DNA of 64,000 nt from Arion vulgaris. Its lineage: Eukaryota > Mollusca > Gastropoda > Stylommatophora > Arionidae. Each line of letters opens with the position of its first letter. Position 1 is the first letter of the stretch. Positions 37,870-49,377 of this stretch are shown piece by piece. The stretch spans positions 79,059,772 through 79,123,771 of the forward strand of contig CM036755.1 of NCBI GenBank assembly GCA_020796225.1, given 5' to 3'. A program made the position numbers and the translations under genes. The notes beneath the pieces were generated by a model, which searched no databases, was not told where the DNA came from, and saw only the letters and a program-made list of their open reading frames with translations.

Positions 37870-38695
37870 AATAAGAGACATCCACTGTTAAGAACACTCA
37901 TGATGTTAAGGGCACGAGAATCAAGCTTGGCATGTCGTGGATGGCCCAGGCTGAGAGAACAATTGGCCAGATGACTACGGTTGCGACCCTACCAAAGGGG
38001 AAGAATGGATCCCAACAGATGGTAGCATGACTAACTATCTCAACGTTAGTATTACTCTTGGAAGAGAATGTAGAGATTGGGGAAACATGAAGGCTGATAT
38101 CTCAGTTAAGCAGCTGATAGAAGATAATGCAAGGGATGATGATGGACAACTACTTCTACTATGAGGATGAAGATTGAGGCCATTACTGCTGCCCTCCATT
38201 GGCTCTCTGGGACTTCATTTACTGGGGCCGTTGTTGTATCTGACTCTCAGTCGATGCTTCACAAGATCCAGAAGGGCAGGTTTCGGTATGAGTGGATGTC
38301 GTCTATAGAAGTTTCTAACCTCCAGCGGCTTACGTGGATATACTGTCCTGTGCATGCAGGTGTTTACGGTAATGAGAGAGCGGACAGGCTTGCATCAACA
38401 GCATCGATTGTTGGGGAGTTGAAGATGGATAAGGGGATATTCTTCGGTCTCTTCGCGACTCTCTGTTGGATGAAGACACTAAAATAGATGTTGAATCGAT
38501 CTAGCGATTTAGGCAGTTTGGAGTTACCCGTTGTACAAGTAGAACTGGCTGCCTGAGGGGCCGAGTGAGAGGTGTGTTTAATCAGCGAGCCACGGGAACC
38601 ATCAGTATGCATACTCTTCGATATCTGTTGGGGAGACTGAGCACCTATGGGTCTGCTCGGAGTGCAATGACGCCAGTTTAGTAACCAATAACCAT
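37870..38695 (+). pseudogene. LINE-A fragment
   Basis: Colinear with 27955-28880: gtttggcatgtcgtggatgg, tggatcccaacagatggtag, then RNase [61 protein letters not shown] deletion of about 100 bp removes the first catalytic Asp (CTDGS) segment near 38140. Ends with gtaaccaataacca. Confidence 0.85.
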
Positions 38696-38697
38696 TA

Positions 38698-38935
38698 GTT
38701 TGTCCATGTTTCTGAACCATACAGTGAAGAAGTATATATATGAGAATGTCCATGTTTCTGAACCATACAGTGAAGAAGTATATAAATGAGAATGTCCATG
38801 TTTCTGAACCATACAGTGAAGAAGTATATAAATGAGAATGTCCATGTTTCTGAACCATACAGTGAAGAAGTATATATATGAGAATGTCCATGTTTCTGAA
38901 CCATACAGTGAAGAAGTATATATATGAGAATGACT
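38698..38935 (-). repeat. 46-bp minisatellite derived from a LINE RT segment, 5 copies
   Basis: Unit aatgtccatgtttctgaacc + atacagtgaagaagtatata + tatgag. The minus strand reads LYGSETWTF, a common non-LTR RT motif, so a LINE piece has been repeated. Begins directly at the 3' end of the LINE-A copy. Confidence 0.88.
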
Positions 38936-39094
38936 CTCATTTCTACTTTATTGATTGAAAGTTGTTATTTTTCATGTTGTTTCATGTTTTCTTGGAAGAA
39001 AAGTGTTCATTATAAAGAAACAGCCTAAGATCTAAGACGGAGCATGCGAGGTTCGATTATCAGAATCTATATTTATGTAAGAACTAGCATTTAG

Positions 39095-39345
39095 AAATGC
39101 AGTAGTCTGGACATTTAATGAGAATGAAATACAACCAGCCATAACAACAATAATAATAACAGCATTCAATAAAAAGAGATCAGGTACTAGAGCCAAGGGT
39201 AGACCAAGAAAAAGATGGATAGACAATATAAAGATCACACTACATAAACACAGATATAACACAAAAGTGACACATCTGGCCCTAGAATGCAAATTAAAGC
39301 TCTTACCCCTACGCTTAACGGCAAGAGGGAACAACAAATTCTATC
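39095..39345 (+). pseudogene. LINE-B-like fragment
   Basis: Includes aagggtagaccaagaaaaag (KGRPRKRW), then WIDNIKITLHKHR-type codons and an ending AARGNNK-like. Relative of the 13980-14110 and 47330 segments. Confidence 0.55.
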
Positions 39346-39469
39346 TTCCACCTGGGGATATAGAATATAATGTACTGTTGGACAAATGGTGTTTATTGTA
39401 AAGAGACGGCCTACGACGGACCATGAACCACTTGATTTCCAGAATCTATATTTATGTCTTTCTTCTTGG

Positions 39470-39725
39470 AACGCTTAATATTGACCACTTGTTAAATCAC
39501 TCTTTTATGATTTGTATGTGATCTGAGCCTAAGATCAATTGCCCCTTGTACCAGTTATGCACCTACAAAGAGGTCAGCACATCCAATTTATGTGACATTT
39601 TATTTACTAGTGTAACGTTCCTTGGCACCTACCTCAGTTGCCTCTTACAACATGCCTTGCAGGTAGCAGTATTACTATTCTTTGCTCTTTCTGAGAGCCC
39701 GACAACACACGGTCGGCCATTCTGT
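39470..39725 (+). mobile_element. SINE-like element, family S5, copy 2
   Basis: cactcttttatgatttgtat near the start, then cagttgcctcttacaacatg and gcaggtagcagtattactat, as at 8860-9060. The 42-bp array starts within 40 bp of its end. Confidence 0.5.
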
Positions 39726-42700
39726 ACAGCTATATTAGTTCTCATAGTACTTTCAGATGTAACAAAGCTGACTATATTAGTTCTCATAGTACTTTCAGAT
39801 GTAACAAAGCCGACTATATTAGCTGGCATAGTTCTTTCAGATGTAACAAAGCCGACTATATTAGCTGGCATAGTTCTTTCAGATGTAACAAAGCCGACTA
39901 TATTAGTTCTCATAGTACTTTCAGATGTAACAAAGCTGACTATATTAGCTCGCATAGTTCTTTCAGATGTAACAAAGCCGACTATATTAGTTCTCATAGT
40001 TCTTTCAGATGTAACAAAGCCGACTATATTAGTTCTCATAGTACTTTCAGATGTAACAAAGCCGACTATATTAGTTCTCATAGTACTTTCAGATGTAACA
40101 AAGCTGACTATATTAGTTCTCATAGTACTTTCAGATGTAACAAAGCCGACTATATTAGCTGGCATAGTTCTTTCAGATGTAACAAAGCCGACTATATTAG
40201 CTGGCATAGTTCTTTCAGATGTAACAAAGCCGACTATATTAGTTCTCATAGTACTTTCAGATGTAACAAAGCTGACTATATTAGCTCGCACAGTTCTTTC
40301 AGATGTAACAAAGCCGACTATATTAGTTCTCATAGTTCTTTCAGATGTAACAAAGCCGACTATATTAGTTCTCATAGTACTTTCAGATGTAACAAAGCCG
40401 ACTATATTAGTTCTCATAGTACTTTCAGATGTAACAAAGCTGACTATATTAGCTCGCATAGTACTTTCAGATGTAACAAAGCTGACTATATTAGCTGGCA
40501 TAGTACTTTCAGATGTAACAAAGCTGACTATATTAGCTCGCATAGTACTTTCAGATGTAACAAAGCCGACTATATTAGCTGGCATAGTACTTTCAGATGT
40601 AACAAAGCTGACTATATTAGCTGGCATAGTTCTTTCAGATGTAACAAAGCTGACTATATTAGCTGGCATAGTACTTTCAGATGTAACAAAGCTGACTATA
40701 TTAGCTGGCATAGTACTTTCAGATGTAACAAAGCCGACTATATTAGCTGGCATAGTACTTTCAGATGTAACAAAGCTGACTATATTAGCTGGTATAGTTC
40801 TTTCAGATGTAACAAAGCTGACTATATTAGCTGGCATAGTACTTTCAGATGTAACAAAGCTGACTATATTAGCTGGCATAGTACTTTCAGATGTAACAAA
40901 GCCGACTATATTAGCTGGCATAGTACTTTCAGATGTAACAAAGCCGACTATATTAGCTCGCATAGTACTTTCAGATGTAACAAAGCCGACTATATTAGCT
41001 GGCATAGTACTTTCAGATGTAACAAAGCTGACTATATTAGCTGGCATAGTACTTTCAGATGTAACAAAGCTGACTATATTAGCTGGCATAGTACTTTCAG
41101 ATGTAACAAAGCCGACTATATTAGCTGGCATAGTACTTTCAGATGTAACAAAGCTGACTATATTAGCTGGTATAGTTCTTTCAGATGTAACAAAGCTGAC
41201 TATATTAGCTGGCATAGTACTTTCAGATGTAACAAAGCTGACTATATTAGCTGGCATAGTACTTTCAGATGTAACAAAGCCGACTATATTAGCTGGCATA
41301 GTACTTTCAGATGTAACAAAGCCGACTATATTAGTTCTCATAGTACTTTCAGATGTAACAAAGCTCACTATATTAGTTCTCATAGTACTTTCAGATGTAA
41401 CAAAGCCGACTATATTAGCTGGCATAGTACTTTCAGATGTAACAAAGCCGACTATATTAGTTCTCATAGTACTTTCAGATGTAACAAAGCTGACTATATT
41501 AGCTCGCATAGTACTTTCAGATGTAACAAAGCCGACTATATTAGCTGGCATAGTACTTTCAGATGTAACAAAGCCGACTATATTAGTTCTCATAGTACTT
41601 TCAGATGTAACAAAGCCGACTATATTAGTTCTCATAGTACTTTCAGATGTAACAAAGCCAACTATATTAGCTCGCATAGTACTTTCAGATGTAACAAAGC
41701 CGACTATATTAGCTGGCATAGTACTTTCAGATGTAACAAAGCTGACTATATTAGCTGGCATAGTACTTTCAGATGTAACAAAGCTGACTATATTAGCTGG
41801 CATAGTACTTTCAGATGTAACAAAGCCGACTATATTAGCTGGCATAGTACTTTCAGATGTAACAAAGCTGACTATATTAGCTGGTATAGTTCTTTCAGAT
41901 GTAACAAAGCTGACTATATTAGCTGGCATAGTACTTTCAGATGTAACAAAGCCGACTATATTAGCTGGCATAGTACTTTCAGATGTAACAAAGCTGACTA
42001 TATTAGCTGGCATAGTTCTTTCAGATGTAACAAAGCTGACTATATTAGCTGGCATAGTACTTTCAGATGTAACAAAGCTGACTATATTAGCTGGCATAGT
42101 ACTTTCAGATGTAACAAAGCCGACTATATTAGCTGGCATAGTACTTTCAGATGTAACAAAGCTGACTATATTAGCTGGTATAGTTCTTTCAGATGTAACA
42201 AAGCTGACTATATTAGCTGGCATAGTACTTTCAGATGTAACAAAGCTGACTATATTAGCTGGCATAGTACTTTCAGATGTAACAAAGCCGACTATATTAG
42301 CTGGCATAGTACTTTCAGATGTAACAAAGCTGACTATATTAGCTGGTATAGTTCTTTCAGATGTAACAAAGCTGACTATATTAGCTGGCATAGTACTTTC
42401 AGATGTAACAAAGCCGACTATATTAGCTGGCATAGTACTTTCAGATGTAACAAAGCTGACTATATTAGCTGGCATAGTTCTTTCAGATGTAACAAAGCTG
42501 ACTATATTAGCTGGCATAGTACTTTCAGATGTAACAAAGCTGACTATATTAGCTGGCATAGTACTTTCAGATGTAACAAAGCCGACTATATTAGCTGGCA
42601 TAGTACTTTCAGATGTAACAAAGCTGACTATATTAGCTGGTATAGTTCTTTCAGATGTAACAAAGCTGACTATATTAGCTGGCATAGTACTTTCAGATGT

Positions 42701-43085
42701 AACAAAGCTGACTATATTAGCTGGCATAGTACTTTCAGATGTAAAAAAGCCGACTATATTAGCTGGCATAGTACTTTCAGATGTAACAAAGCTGACTATA
42801 TTAGCTGGTATAGTTCTTTCAGATGTAACAAAGCTGACTATATTAGCTGGCATAGTACTTTCAGATGTAACAAAGCTGACTATATTAGCTGGCATAGTAC
42901 TTTCAGATGTAACAAAGCCGACTATATTAGCTCGCATAGTACTTTCAGATGTAACAAAGCCGACTATATTAGCTCGCATAGTACTTTCAGATGTAACAAA
43001 GCCGACTATATTAGCTGGCATAGTTCTTTCAGATGTAGCAAAGTTGACTATATTAGCTGGCATAGTTCTTTCAGATGTAACAAAG
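39725..43085. repeat. 42-bp minisatellite, about 80 copies, with 462-bp higher-order repeat
   Basis: Unit gactatattagctggcatag + tactttcagatgtaacaaag + cc. Variation at ctgg/ctcg/ttct, tac/ttc and ccg/ctg. A marker variant (ggtatagttc) lies at 40791, 41169, 41883, 42177, 42345, 42639 and 42807. Spacings after 41883 are 294, 168, 294 and 168, so an 11-unit block of 462 bp is repeated. Open for over 1100 codons on both strands because 42 is a multiple of three and no unit variant creates a stop; not called as a gene. Confidence 0.95.
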
Positions 43086-43089
43086 ATAT

Positions 43090-43870
43090 ACATTTGTGCG
43101 TACAGATTTCTGTTTCATATCTTGCATTGTCTTCTTATTATTTCTTCTTTTGTCGTCACACTGTTACCTGGTTGTTGCCCAGTGTCATCACACTGTTACC
43201 GGGTTGTTGCCCAGTGTCATCACACTGTTACCGGGTTGTTGCCCAGTGTCATCACACTGCTACCGGGTTGTTGCCCAGTGTCGTGGTTTTCTGTTTTTGT
43301 CTTGCGCTGTTCTGGTGGCTTGGGAGATTGTTATTTTTGCTCTTTGACAGGATTCTGCTATGCCGTCTTCTTTTTCGTGGTCTTTCTCTCGCCTTCTTTC
43401 CTGATATTCTGTTATAGAAGACTCTCTATACTATGGAGTTTGGATACATTCTTGTTAAGTGGCCAAATCACTTCATTCTTTGTTTCTCAATGTAATTCAA
43501 GCAAGGTTCTGTGTAAACGTTCTTTCTTATGCTGATGTTTGTGACTCTGTCTCTTCTGGCGTTGTTGGTAACTTTTCGCAGTCAACGCATTTCACATGTA
43601 GTTATTTTAAGTGACTGCGCTTTGCTCATTGTCCACATTTGGCTCTGGTAACACAAAGTAGGTATGACAATGCTATTGAGCATTTTGTGTGCCTTAACAA
43701 TGGGGCTAGCTGGTAGGTTACATCATTTGCTTTTGCACTCTAGCCTCTATCTCTCTATCTAGTCTTTCATCTTCTGTGAATATGCTTCCTAAGTATTTGA
43801 ATTTTTTCACTTGGTTGATTGTAGTACCATTGACAGGGATGTCTAGTCAATGGCACAGCAATCTTATATT
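43090..43870 (-). pseudogene. LINE-B fragment with internal 32-bp tandem repeat
   Basis: Colinear with 46880-47480 read on the other strand: attcaaatacttaggaagca, gcatattcacagaagatgaa, gtgaaatgcgttgactgcg, gccaccagaacagcgcaaga. At 43147-43280 the segment acactgttaccgggttgttg + cccagtgtcatc is repeated four times; in the 47440-47480 copy it occurs once. Confidence 0.8.
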
Positions 43871-43946
43871 GTTTGTTACTTTATATCTCAAGCTACCCGT
43901 TTACTTAGATGGATAAAATAATATTATTATCTGAGACACAACTTAC

Positions 43947-44033
43947 CTAATTTGAGATTCAGTATTTGAAGTACCATAATCTCATCCAATGTGCGCCATT
44001 TTGTTATATGCTCAGGCGAGCAGCGACAGTCAC
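43947..44033 (-). CDS. Candidate isolated exon (minus strand)
   Basis: An 87-nt segment between a consensus acceptor (gtggtttcctag|GTGACTG) and donor (AAATTAG|gtaagt). One frame is open: DCRCSPEHITKWRTLDE then IMVLQILNLKL, entering after one borrowed base and leaving in phase 1. The sequence has no match to repeats in the window. Phase 1 out would also fit exon 2 of the CUB gene, so an alternative upstream exon is possible, but that gene has its own signal-peptide exon. Family unknown. Confidence 0.35.
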
Positions 44034-44284
44034 CTAGGAAACCACAGCAACACGGTCTCCTTGTGCTCACACCGACTGCACACTAGATCTCATGCATTGA
44101 ATGTCTGTGACATGAGAGACCATGTGATTCCAGAGTGACACAGGTAGAAGGGCGCGGTAGACTGAAATGTGTCAGACCGCTCAGATCGATTCCAAGTATT
44201 TTTAGCTCGTGTTAATATTTATGATACAGTTTGTTGGATAAAGCACGACACATCATTGCGCAGCTAATCTGAAAACGTTACACC
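44034..44284. other. No gene recognised
   Basis: Single-copy-looking sequence upstream (minus sense) of the candidate exon. Confidence 0.3.
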
Positions 44285-44425
44285 AACCAGACTATAACGG
44301 ACGAACAAGAAGTATATTTAATAGACGAAACACAGGAACCGTAAGCATGCATGGCTTTCGACATCTGCTGGAAGGGGAGGGGCGATAATTGAATATGGGT
44401 CTTCCCTGAGTGTTATTAGTGAGTA
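44285..44425 (+). pseudogene. Degenerate LINE-A 3' fragment
   Basis: Reads gtatatttaatagacgaaac, accgtaagcatgcatggctt, gacatctgctgga, aatatgggtcttccc, an eroded version of the LINE-A end. A 37-bp duplication (attaacatcgaaatatgcaa...) follows at 44429-44500. Confidence 0.6.
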
Positions 44426-44554
44426 TAATTAACATCGAAATATGCAACTGCAAGTTATATTGATAATTAACATCGAAATATGCAACTGCAAGTTATATTG
44501 TATTAATACTAAATTAGAAATTGTCAATTCCTATGTTGTATCAATCCTAACTTA

Positions 44555-44885
44555 TGCCAGCGAGAGTTAGAAAATGATTAAAGATATCGAAAGTAAATTG
44601 AATGCAATTTAAAACAGATATTTGCAAAAAATAATGAAAATAAAATTAGGCGAATTCAGGAGAAGTGTGGTAACATGTTATAAGAAGGAGAATGTAGTAG
44701 TCATACAGGCATTGAAGTTCGGGGAAAGTGTTCAAGAAAGAGAGGACGACCTAGGGAGACTCTGAAACAAGCTTTGCCGAGAGTAGCAAAATAATATTGG
44801 TCTCAATTCCATGGAAGAGATTGAGCGAGTTGCCCAAGACAGAGCGGTATGGAGAAATTACTTGCAGGTTCTATGTAACGTATTC
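44555..44885 (+). pseudogene. LINE-C fragment
   Basis: Includes aatgcaatttaaaacagata (NAIENR-type), gaaagagaggacgacctagg (KRGRPRE) and agagcggtatggagaaatta + cttgcagg (RAVWRNYLQ). Several frame breaks. Confidence 0.7.
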
Positions 44886-44899
44886 CTGAACGAGAATAA

Positions 44900-44901
44900 T
44901 A

Positions 44902-44958
<57 letters not shown>

Positions 44959-44975
44959 TATATATATATATATGT
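44900..44975. repeat. (TA)n microsatellite
   Basis: About 75 bp of alternating ta with one tag interruption. Confidence 0.95.
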
Positions 44976-45399
44976 ATATAAGAAATGAGACCTTTCCAAC
45001 AACCTGGCATGAATCTCCAGCAAGCTTTATAATGATAAGTATAATGTCAAACGGGATTTGATTAATCAGACAAATCTGTATCCAAGTCGCACCAGGGGAA
45101 AGTGAAGCAAGGACTTTTACAGTAAGATTCCAATACTGACTTCTCATGCAACGCAAGTCATTTCTAAGCCATATCTCACACATAAACACCGCAGAGTTCC
45201 CAGACAATATCATAATTATATTGTGTTTGACTTAACAGATCGAAGATGTCCAACTAAACAGGCAATACACGCAACCTTGCTCTAAATATTGACTAAAACA
45301 TGTCCACATTTGAGATACACGTTCCACTTACTTTCAACTATTGAAGCTATCTGTTACTTTTGAATCCAATACTCGTTACTTAGTAGCAGGTATAAAGAA
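44976..45399. other. No gene recognised
   Basis: A 102-codon minus frame (44905-45213) runs into the (TA)n repeat and has no recognised family. Not called. Confidence 0.35.
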
Positions 45400-45650
45400 T
45401 GTCTGAAGACAAAGGATTGACTCCTTGTATCAGGTTTTCCCCTTATAGTTCTGTCCCTCTCCACAGAAATGAACGCACCCCACCAGAGCATTGAACAAGG
45501 CACGAGCTCCATAGATCAGAGAACAATCACAGTGATTTCCGGTAAAATATTACACTGGTGAATATAATTATACGGTTTGGATTAGAACCCACGATCTGTG
45601 GAACACAAGGCAAGGTATAACATTTTGAAGGCAAGGTATAACAACGTTAT
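45400..45650 (-). mobile_element. SINE family S1, inverted copy
   Basis: The minus strand gives a B-box-like gtgggttctaatcc, then tatggagctcgtgccttgtt, caatgctctggtgggg, gggacagaactataagggg and gagtcaatcctttg, each matching S1 body blocks. The tRNA head near 45640 is partly duplicated (aaggcaaggtataaca twice). Confidence 0.65.
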
Positions 45651-45719
45651 TTATTCATTTATTGTGTCATTTATTCACAGAGACACCATATTCACTACAC
45701 TTAAATAGTCTGCCCTAAG

Positions 45720-45990
45720 CGAAACACGTATTAACAAAGTACTGCAGTTTTACCAAATACAAAAACAATAACAATACTGAGCAACGTTGCGACCAAAAGG
45801 CAAAGGATACAACAGGAGTGACGAATTTCACAGCACACTACATATAGACTACGAGAGAAACATCCTAATGGTCCTAAAATTCGTCCCTCCTGTTCTATCG
45901 TTTGCTTGATAAAGGCCTTTTGGTCGAAACGTTGCTGTGTATTGTTGTTTTTGTAAAACTACAGTACTTTGTTATTAAGTGTTTCGCCAT
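45720..45990. repeat. Inverted pair of Penelope-type terminal repeats
   Basis: Left arm attaacaaagtactgcagtt + ttac... and right arm gtaaaactacagtactttgt + tatt are inverse of each other. The loop side contains a hammerhead-like motif on plus at 45905-45932: CTTGATAAA, stem GGCC-tttt-GGTC, GAAACG. The same text borders the Penelope-like element at 57175-57255. Confidence 0.6.
45905..45932 (+). ncRNA. Hammerhead-like motif, copy 2
   Basis: Same layout as 32169, with stem GGCC/GGTC and loop tttt. Shares the two core deviations (TTGATAA for CTGATGA). Confidence 0.35.
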
Positions 45991-46084
45991 TCTACATAGT
46001 TTTACTGCAGTCTTCCCCGGTATTGATAATACTAGTCTGCCGTATAAAGTTTACCCCGTGTAAATCAAATAAGTTAGTTAGTTA

Positions 46085-46520
46085 GTCTTTCCTCTTGGGC
46101 CTGTGGGCGGCGCATAGGGCAGAGGTCATAGTTCTCCATGTCTCGCGGTTCGTTGCTATCCGTTTTAGGTCTTTAATGTTTACTAGGCCCATCGTTGAGC
46201 CTTCTCTGGTGATGGTTCTACGCAGAGTCTCTCTTGGTCTTCCTCGTTTTCTTTTTCCCTCTGTTGTCCATACGAGGGATTGGTAAGGGAGTCTTCTCTC
46301 ATCCATTCTAAGTGTGTGGCCGATGTAGTTCCAGCGGCGCTTTCTTATAAAATTTGATACATTTTCTTGCTTGGTCTCTTGTCTTATTTGTGTATTGGGT
46401 CTGAAATCTGACCATTTGAGGTTCAGTATTCTTCTAAGACATTTATTCTCAAAGTTATCTTATTTTCTTTCTAGAGCTTTTGTTGCTTTCCAACTCTCGC
46501 ATCCATAAGTTAATACTGGA
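46085..46520 (-). pseudogene. LINE-C fragment
   Basis: The minus strand reads VIPVLTYGCESWKATKALER, then a stop, FENKCLRRILNLKWSDF-type codons, RKRRWNYIGHTLRMDERRLP, GKRKRGRPRETLRRTITREG and RETWRTMTSALCAAHRP. Relative of 56830-57173. At least one stop and one frameshift. Confidence 0.8.
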
Positions 46521-46839
46521 ATCACACAAGAGTTAAAGATCTTTAATTTGAAGTGCTTGCTGAGTAAATCAAATAAGACTATAGTATTATTCAACAAAGC
46601 GCCACAACATACACCTCTTCTCCTAATTGAACGCTTACACCAATGCGAGATGGTGTGCAATGTCTCTTGAAAGCTTTCAATATCATTCTATAAGCAGAGT
46701 CAAATTCAGATAATCATGACATGAACGGTTTTTGCAGATGATCAGTGCCTGATACACCAAAATGACAAGATCTACAACAACATATTGAAATCCTGAACCA
46801 AAATTGTATAAATAATAACATGAAATCAATAACACTAAA

Positions 46840-47490
46840 ACAGAAATAATAAACTGGGCATCCATGTCAATGGCACTACAATAAACCAAATGAAAGAATT
46901 CAAATACTTAGGAAGCATATTCACAGAAGACGGAAGATCAGATAGAGATAGAGGCTAGAGTGCTAAAAGCAAATGCTGTAACCTACCAGCTAGTCCCATT
47001 GTTAAGGCATCCAACAATGTCACTGACAGCTATACAACAAATGTTCAACAGCATTTTTATACCTACTTTGTGTTACCAGAGCCAAACACGGACAATGAGC
47101 AAAGCGCAGTCACAAAAAATAACTACTTGTGAAATGCGTTGCCTGCGAAAAGTTACCAACAACACCAGAAAAGACAGATTCACAAACATCAGCATAAGAA
47201 AGAAGGTTGGCACAGAACCTTGCGTGAATTACATTGAAAAACAAAGAATAAAGTGGTTTGGCCACTTAATAATAATGTATCAAAACTCCACAATATAGTC
47301 TTCTACAAAGAACACTAGGAAAGAAAACGAGAGGATGACCACGAAAAAGTTGGTTAGATGGCATAGCAGAATCCTGTCAAAGAGCAAAAATAACAATCAC
47401 CCAAGCCACCAGAACAGCGCAAGACAAAAACAGAAAAACCACGACACTGGGCAACAACCCGGTAACAATGTGACGACAAAAGAAGAAGCA
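46840..47490 (+). pseudogene. LINE-B fragment, longest copy
   Basis: EFKYLGSIFTEDGRSDRD, a frame break, VLKANAVTYQLVPLLRHPTM, IPTLCYQSQTRTM, TTCEMRCLRKVTNNTRKDRF, IRKKVGT and KQRIKWFGHL, then a broken KSWLDG-type segment and the gccaccagaacagcgcaaga tail also seen at 43290 (inverted) and 58450. Confidence 0.82.
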
Positions 47491-47694
47491 GGTGGAACAG
47501 ACATCGGAGCATATCCTGCTAGACTGTCCTCTCATGGGTGAACTGAGACTCAACGTGTGAACACACCCAGTCGACGTAAAAACTACGTTATGGGAAAACA
47601 TGACAGACCTGAAGCTGACTGCCGTGTAAGTAGTCTGCAGTAAACTAAGCGCAGATGACCAGAGATCGCTGAAGAAAATTCTTTAAAATAATTA

Positions 47695-48115
47695 TAATTC
47701 CTCTCGTACCGTTATACGTTAAATAGGAATGCAAGCAATTTCTCCATACCGCTCTATCCTGGCAACTCGCTCAATCTCCTCCATGGAACTGAGATCGATA
47801 TTTCTTGCCTCCCTCAGCAAAGTTCGTTTCAGGGCCTCCTTATGTCGTCCTCTCTTTCTTGAACCCTTTGCATCCCACTTCAATGCCTGCTTTGATATTC
47901 GTTGATCATTTCTTCTCAAGGCGTGTCCAACATATCTCCATCTTCTCCTTCTTATAACAGTTGTTACTAGTGGTTGACCAGACATTTCTCTCATTTCATC
48001 ACTTCTCCTGAATTCGTTGTATTTTATATTCATTATTTTTCGCAGACATCTATTTTCAATTGCATTCAACTTGCTTTCTATACATTTTGTCATTTTCCAA
48101 CTCTCGGTGGTAAAA
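47695..48115 (-). pseudogene. LINE-C fragment, best preserved
   Basis: Open for over 110 codons on minus: ESWKMTKCIESKLNAIENRC, LRKIMNIKYNEFRRSDEMRE, MSGQPLVTTVIRRRRWRYVG, HALRRNDQRISKQALKWDAK, GSRKRGRHKEALKRTLLREA. 5'-truncated; no catalytic RT motif. Confidence 0.85.
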
Positions 48116-48239
48116 TAGTTGTATAAACAGAATAAATACAAATATTCTGAGCAACACATAATTTATTGATAGACTTTGATGATATGTTAATTTGATACAG
48201 TATTGCATTACAAATTCTTGTGTACATGTCTTATGAAAT

Positions 48240-48335
48240 AAGAAAATGATATTACATATTATAAGTATGATATTACATATTATAAGTATGATATTACATA
48301 TTATAAGTATGATATTACATATTATAAGTATGATA
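48240..48335. repeat. 21-bp minisatellite, about 4.5 copies
   Basis: Unit atgatattacatattataag + t. Each unit contains a short inverted repeat (atat-tacata-ttata region). Confidence 0.9.
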
Positions 48336-48390
48336 CTAAACTCACATATATCACACACAAATTACGTATTTTCAACAGAGAAATTTCAGG

Positions 48391-49377
48391 GTTGTGAAAC
48401 CCACATGGTGACCAGATTGAGAGAGATGGATATCAAAGCTGTGAAACCCACATGGTGACCAGATTGAGAGAGATGGATATCAAAGCTGTGAAACCCCCAT
48501 GGTGACCAGATTGAGAGAGATGGATATCAAAGCTGTGAAACCCACATGGTGACCAGATTGAGAGAGATGGATATCAAAGCTGTGAAACCCACATGGTGAC
48601 CAGATTGAGAGAGATGGATATCAAAGCTGTGAATCCCACATGGTGACCAGATTGAGAGAGATGGATATCAAAGCTGTGAAACCCACATGATGACCAGATT
48701 GAGAGAGATGGATATCAAAGCTGTGAAACCCACATGGTGACCAGATTGAGAGAGATGGATATCAAAGCTGTGAAACCCACATGGTGACCAGATTGAGAGA
48801 GATGGATATTAAAGCTGTGAAACCCACATGGTGACCAGATTGAGAGAGATGGATATCAAAGCTGTGAAACCCACATGGTGACCAGATTGAGAGAGATGGA
48901 TATTAAAGCTGTGAAACCCACATGGTGACCAGATTGAGAGAGATGGATATCAAAGCTGTGAAACCCACATGGTGACCAGATTGAGAGAGATGGGTATCAA
49001 AGCTGTGAAACCCACATGGTGACCAGATTGAGAGAGATGGATATCAAAGCTGTGAAACCCACATGGTGACCAGATTGAGAGAGATGGATATCAAAGCTGT
49101 GAAACCCACATGGTGACCAGATTGAGAGAGATGGATATCAAAGCTGTGAATCCCACATGGTGACCAGATTGAGAGAGATGGATATCAAAGCTGTGAAACC
49201 CACATGGTGACCAGATTGAGAGAGATGGATATCAAAGCTGTGAATCCCACATGGTGACCAGATTGAGAGAGATGGATATCAAAGCTGTGAAACCCACATG
49301 GTGACCAGATTGAGAGAGATGGGTATCAAAGCTGTGAAACCCACATGGTGACCAGATTGAGAGAGATGGGTATCAAA
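48391..49377. repeat. 47-bp minisatellite, about 21 copies
   Basis: Unit ggatatcaaagctgtgaaac + ccacatggtgaccagattga + gagagat. Very homogeneous; variants at gaaacc/gaatcc, atatca/atatta and gggtat. Confidence 0.95.

Noticed and set aside
44905..45213. 102-codon protein on minus
   Set aside because: Runs into the (TA)n microsatellite and shows no family resemblance or splice signals.
45465..45541. Exon-like segment with ctctccacag acceptor and gtaaaa donor (MNAPHQSIEQGTSS)
   Set aside because: On the other strand it matches the body of SINE S1, so the splice-like signals are chance.
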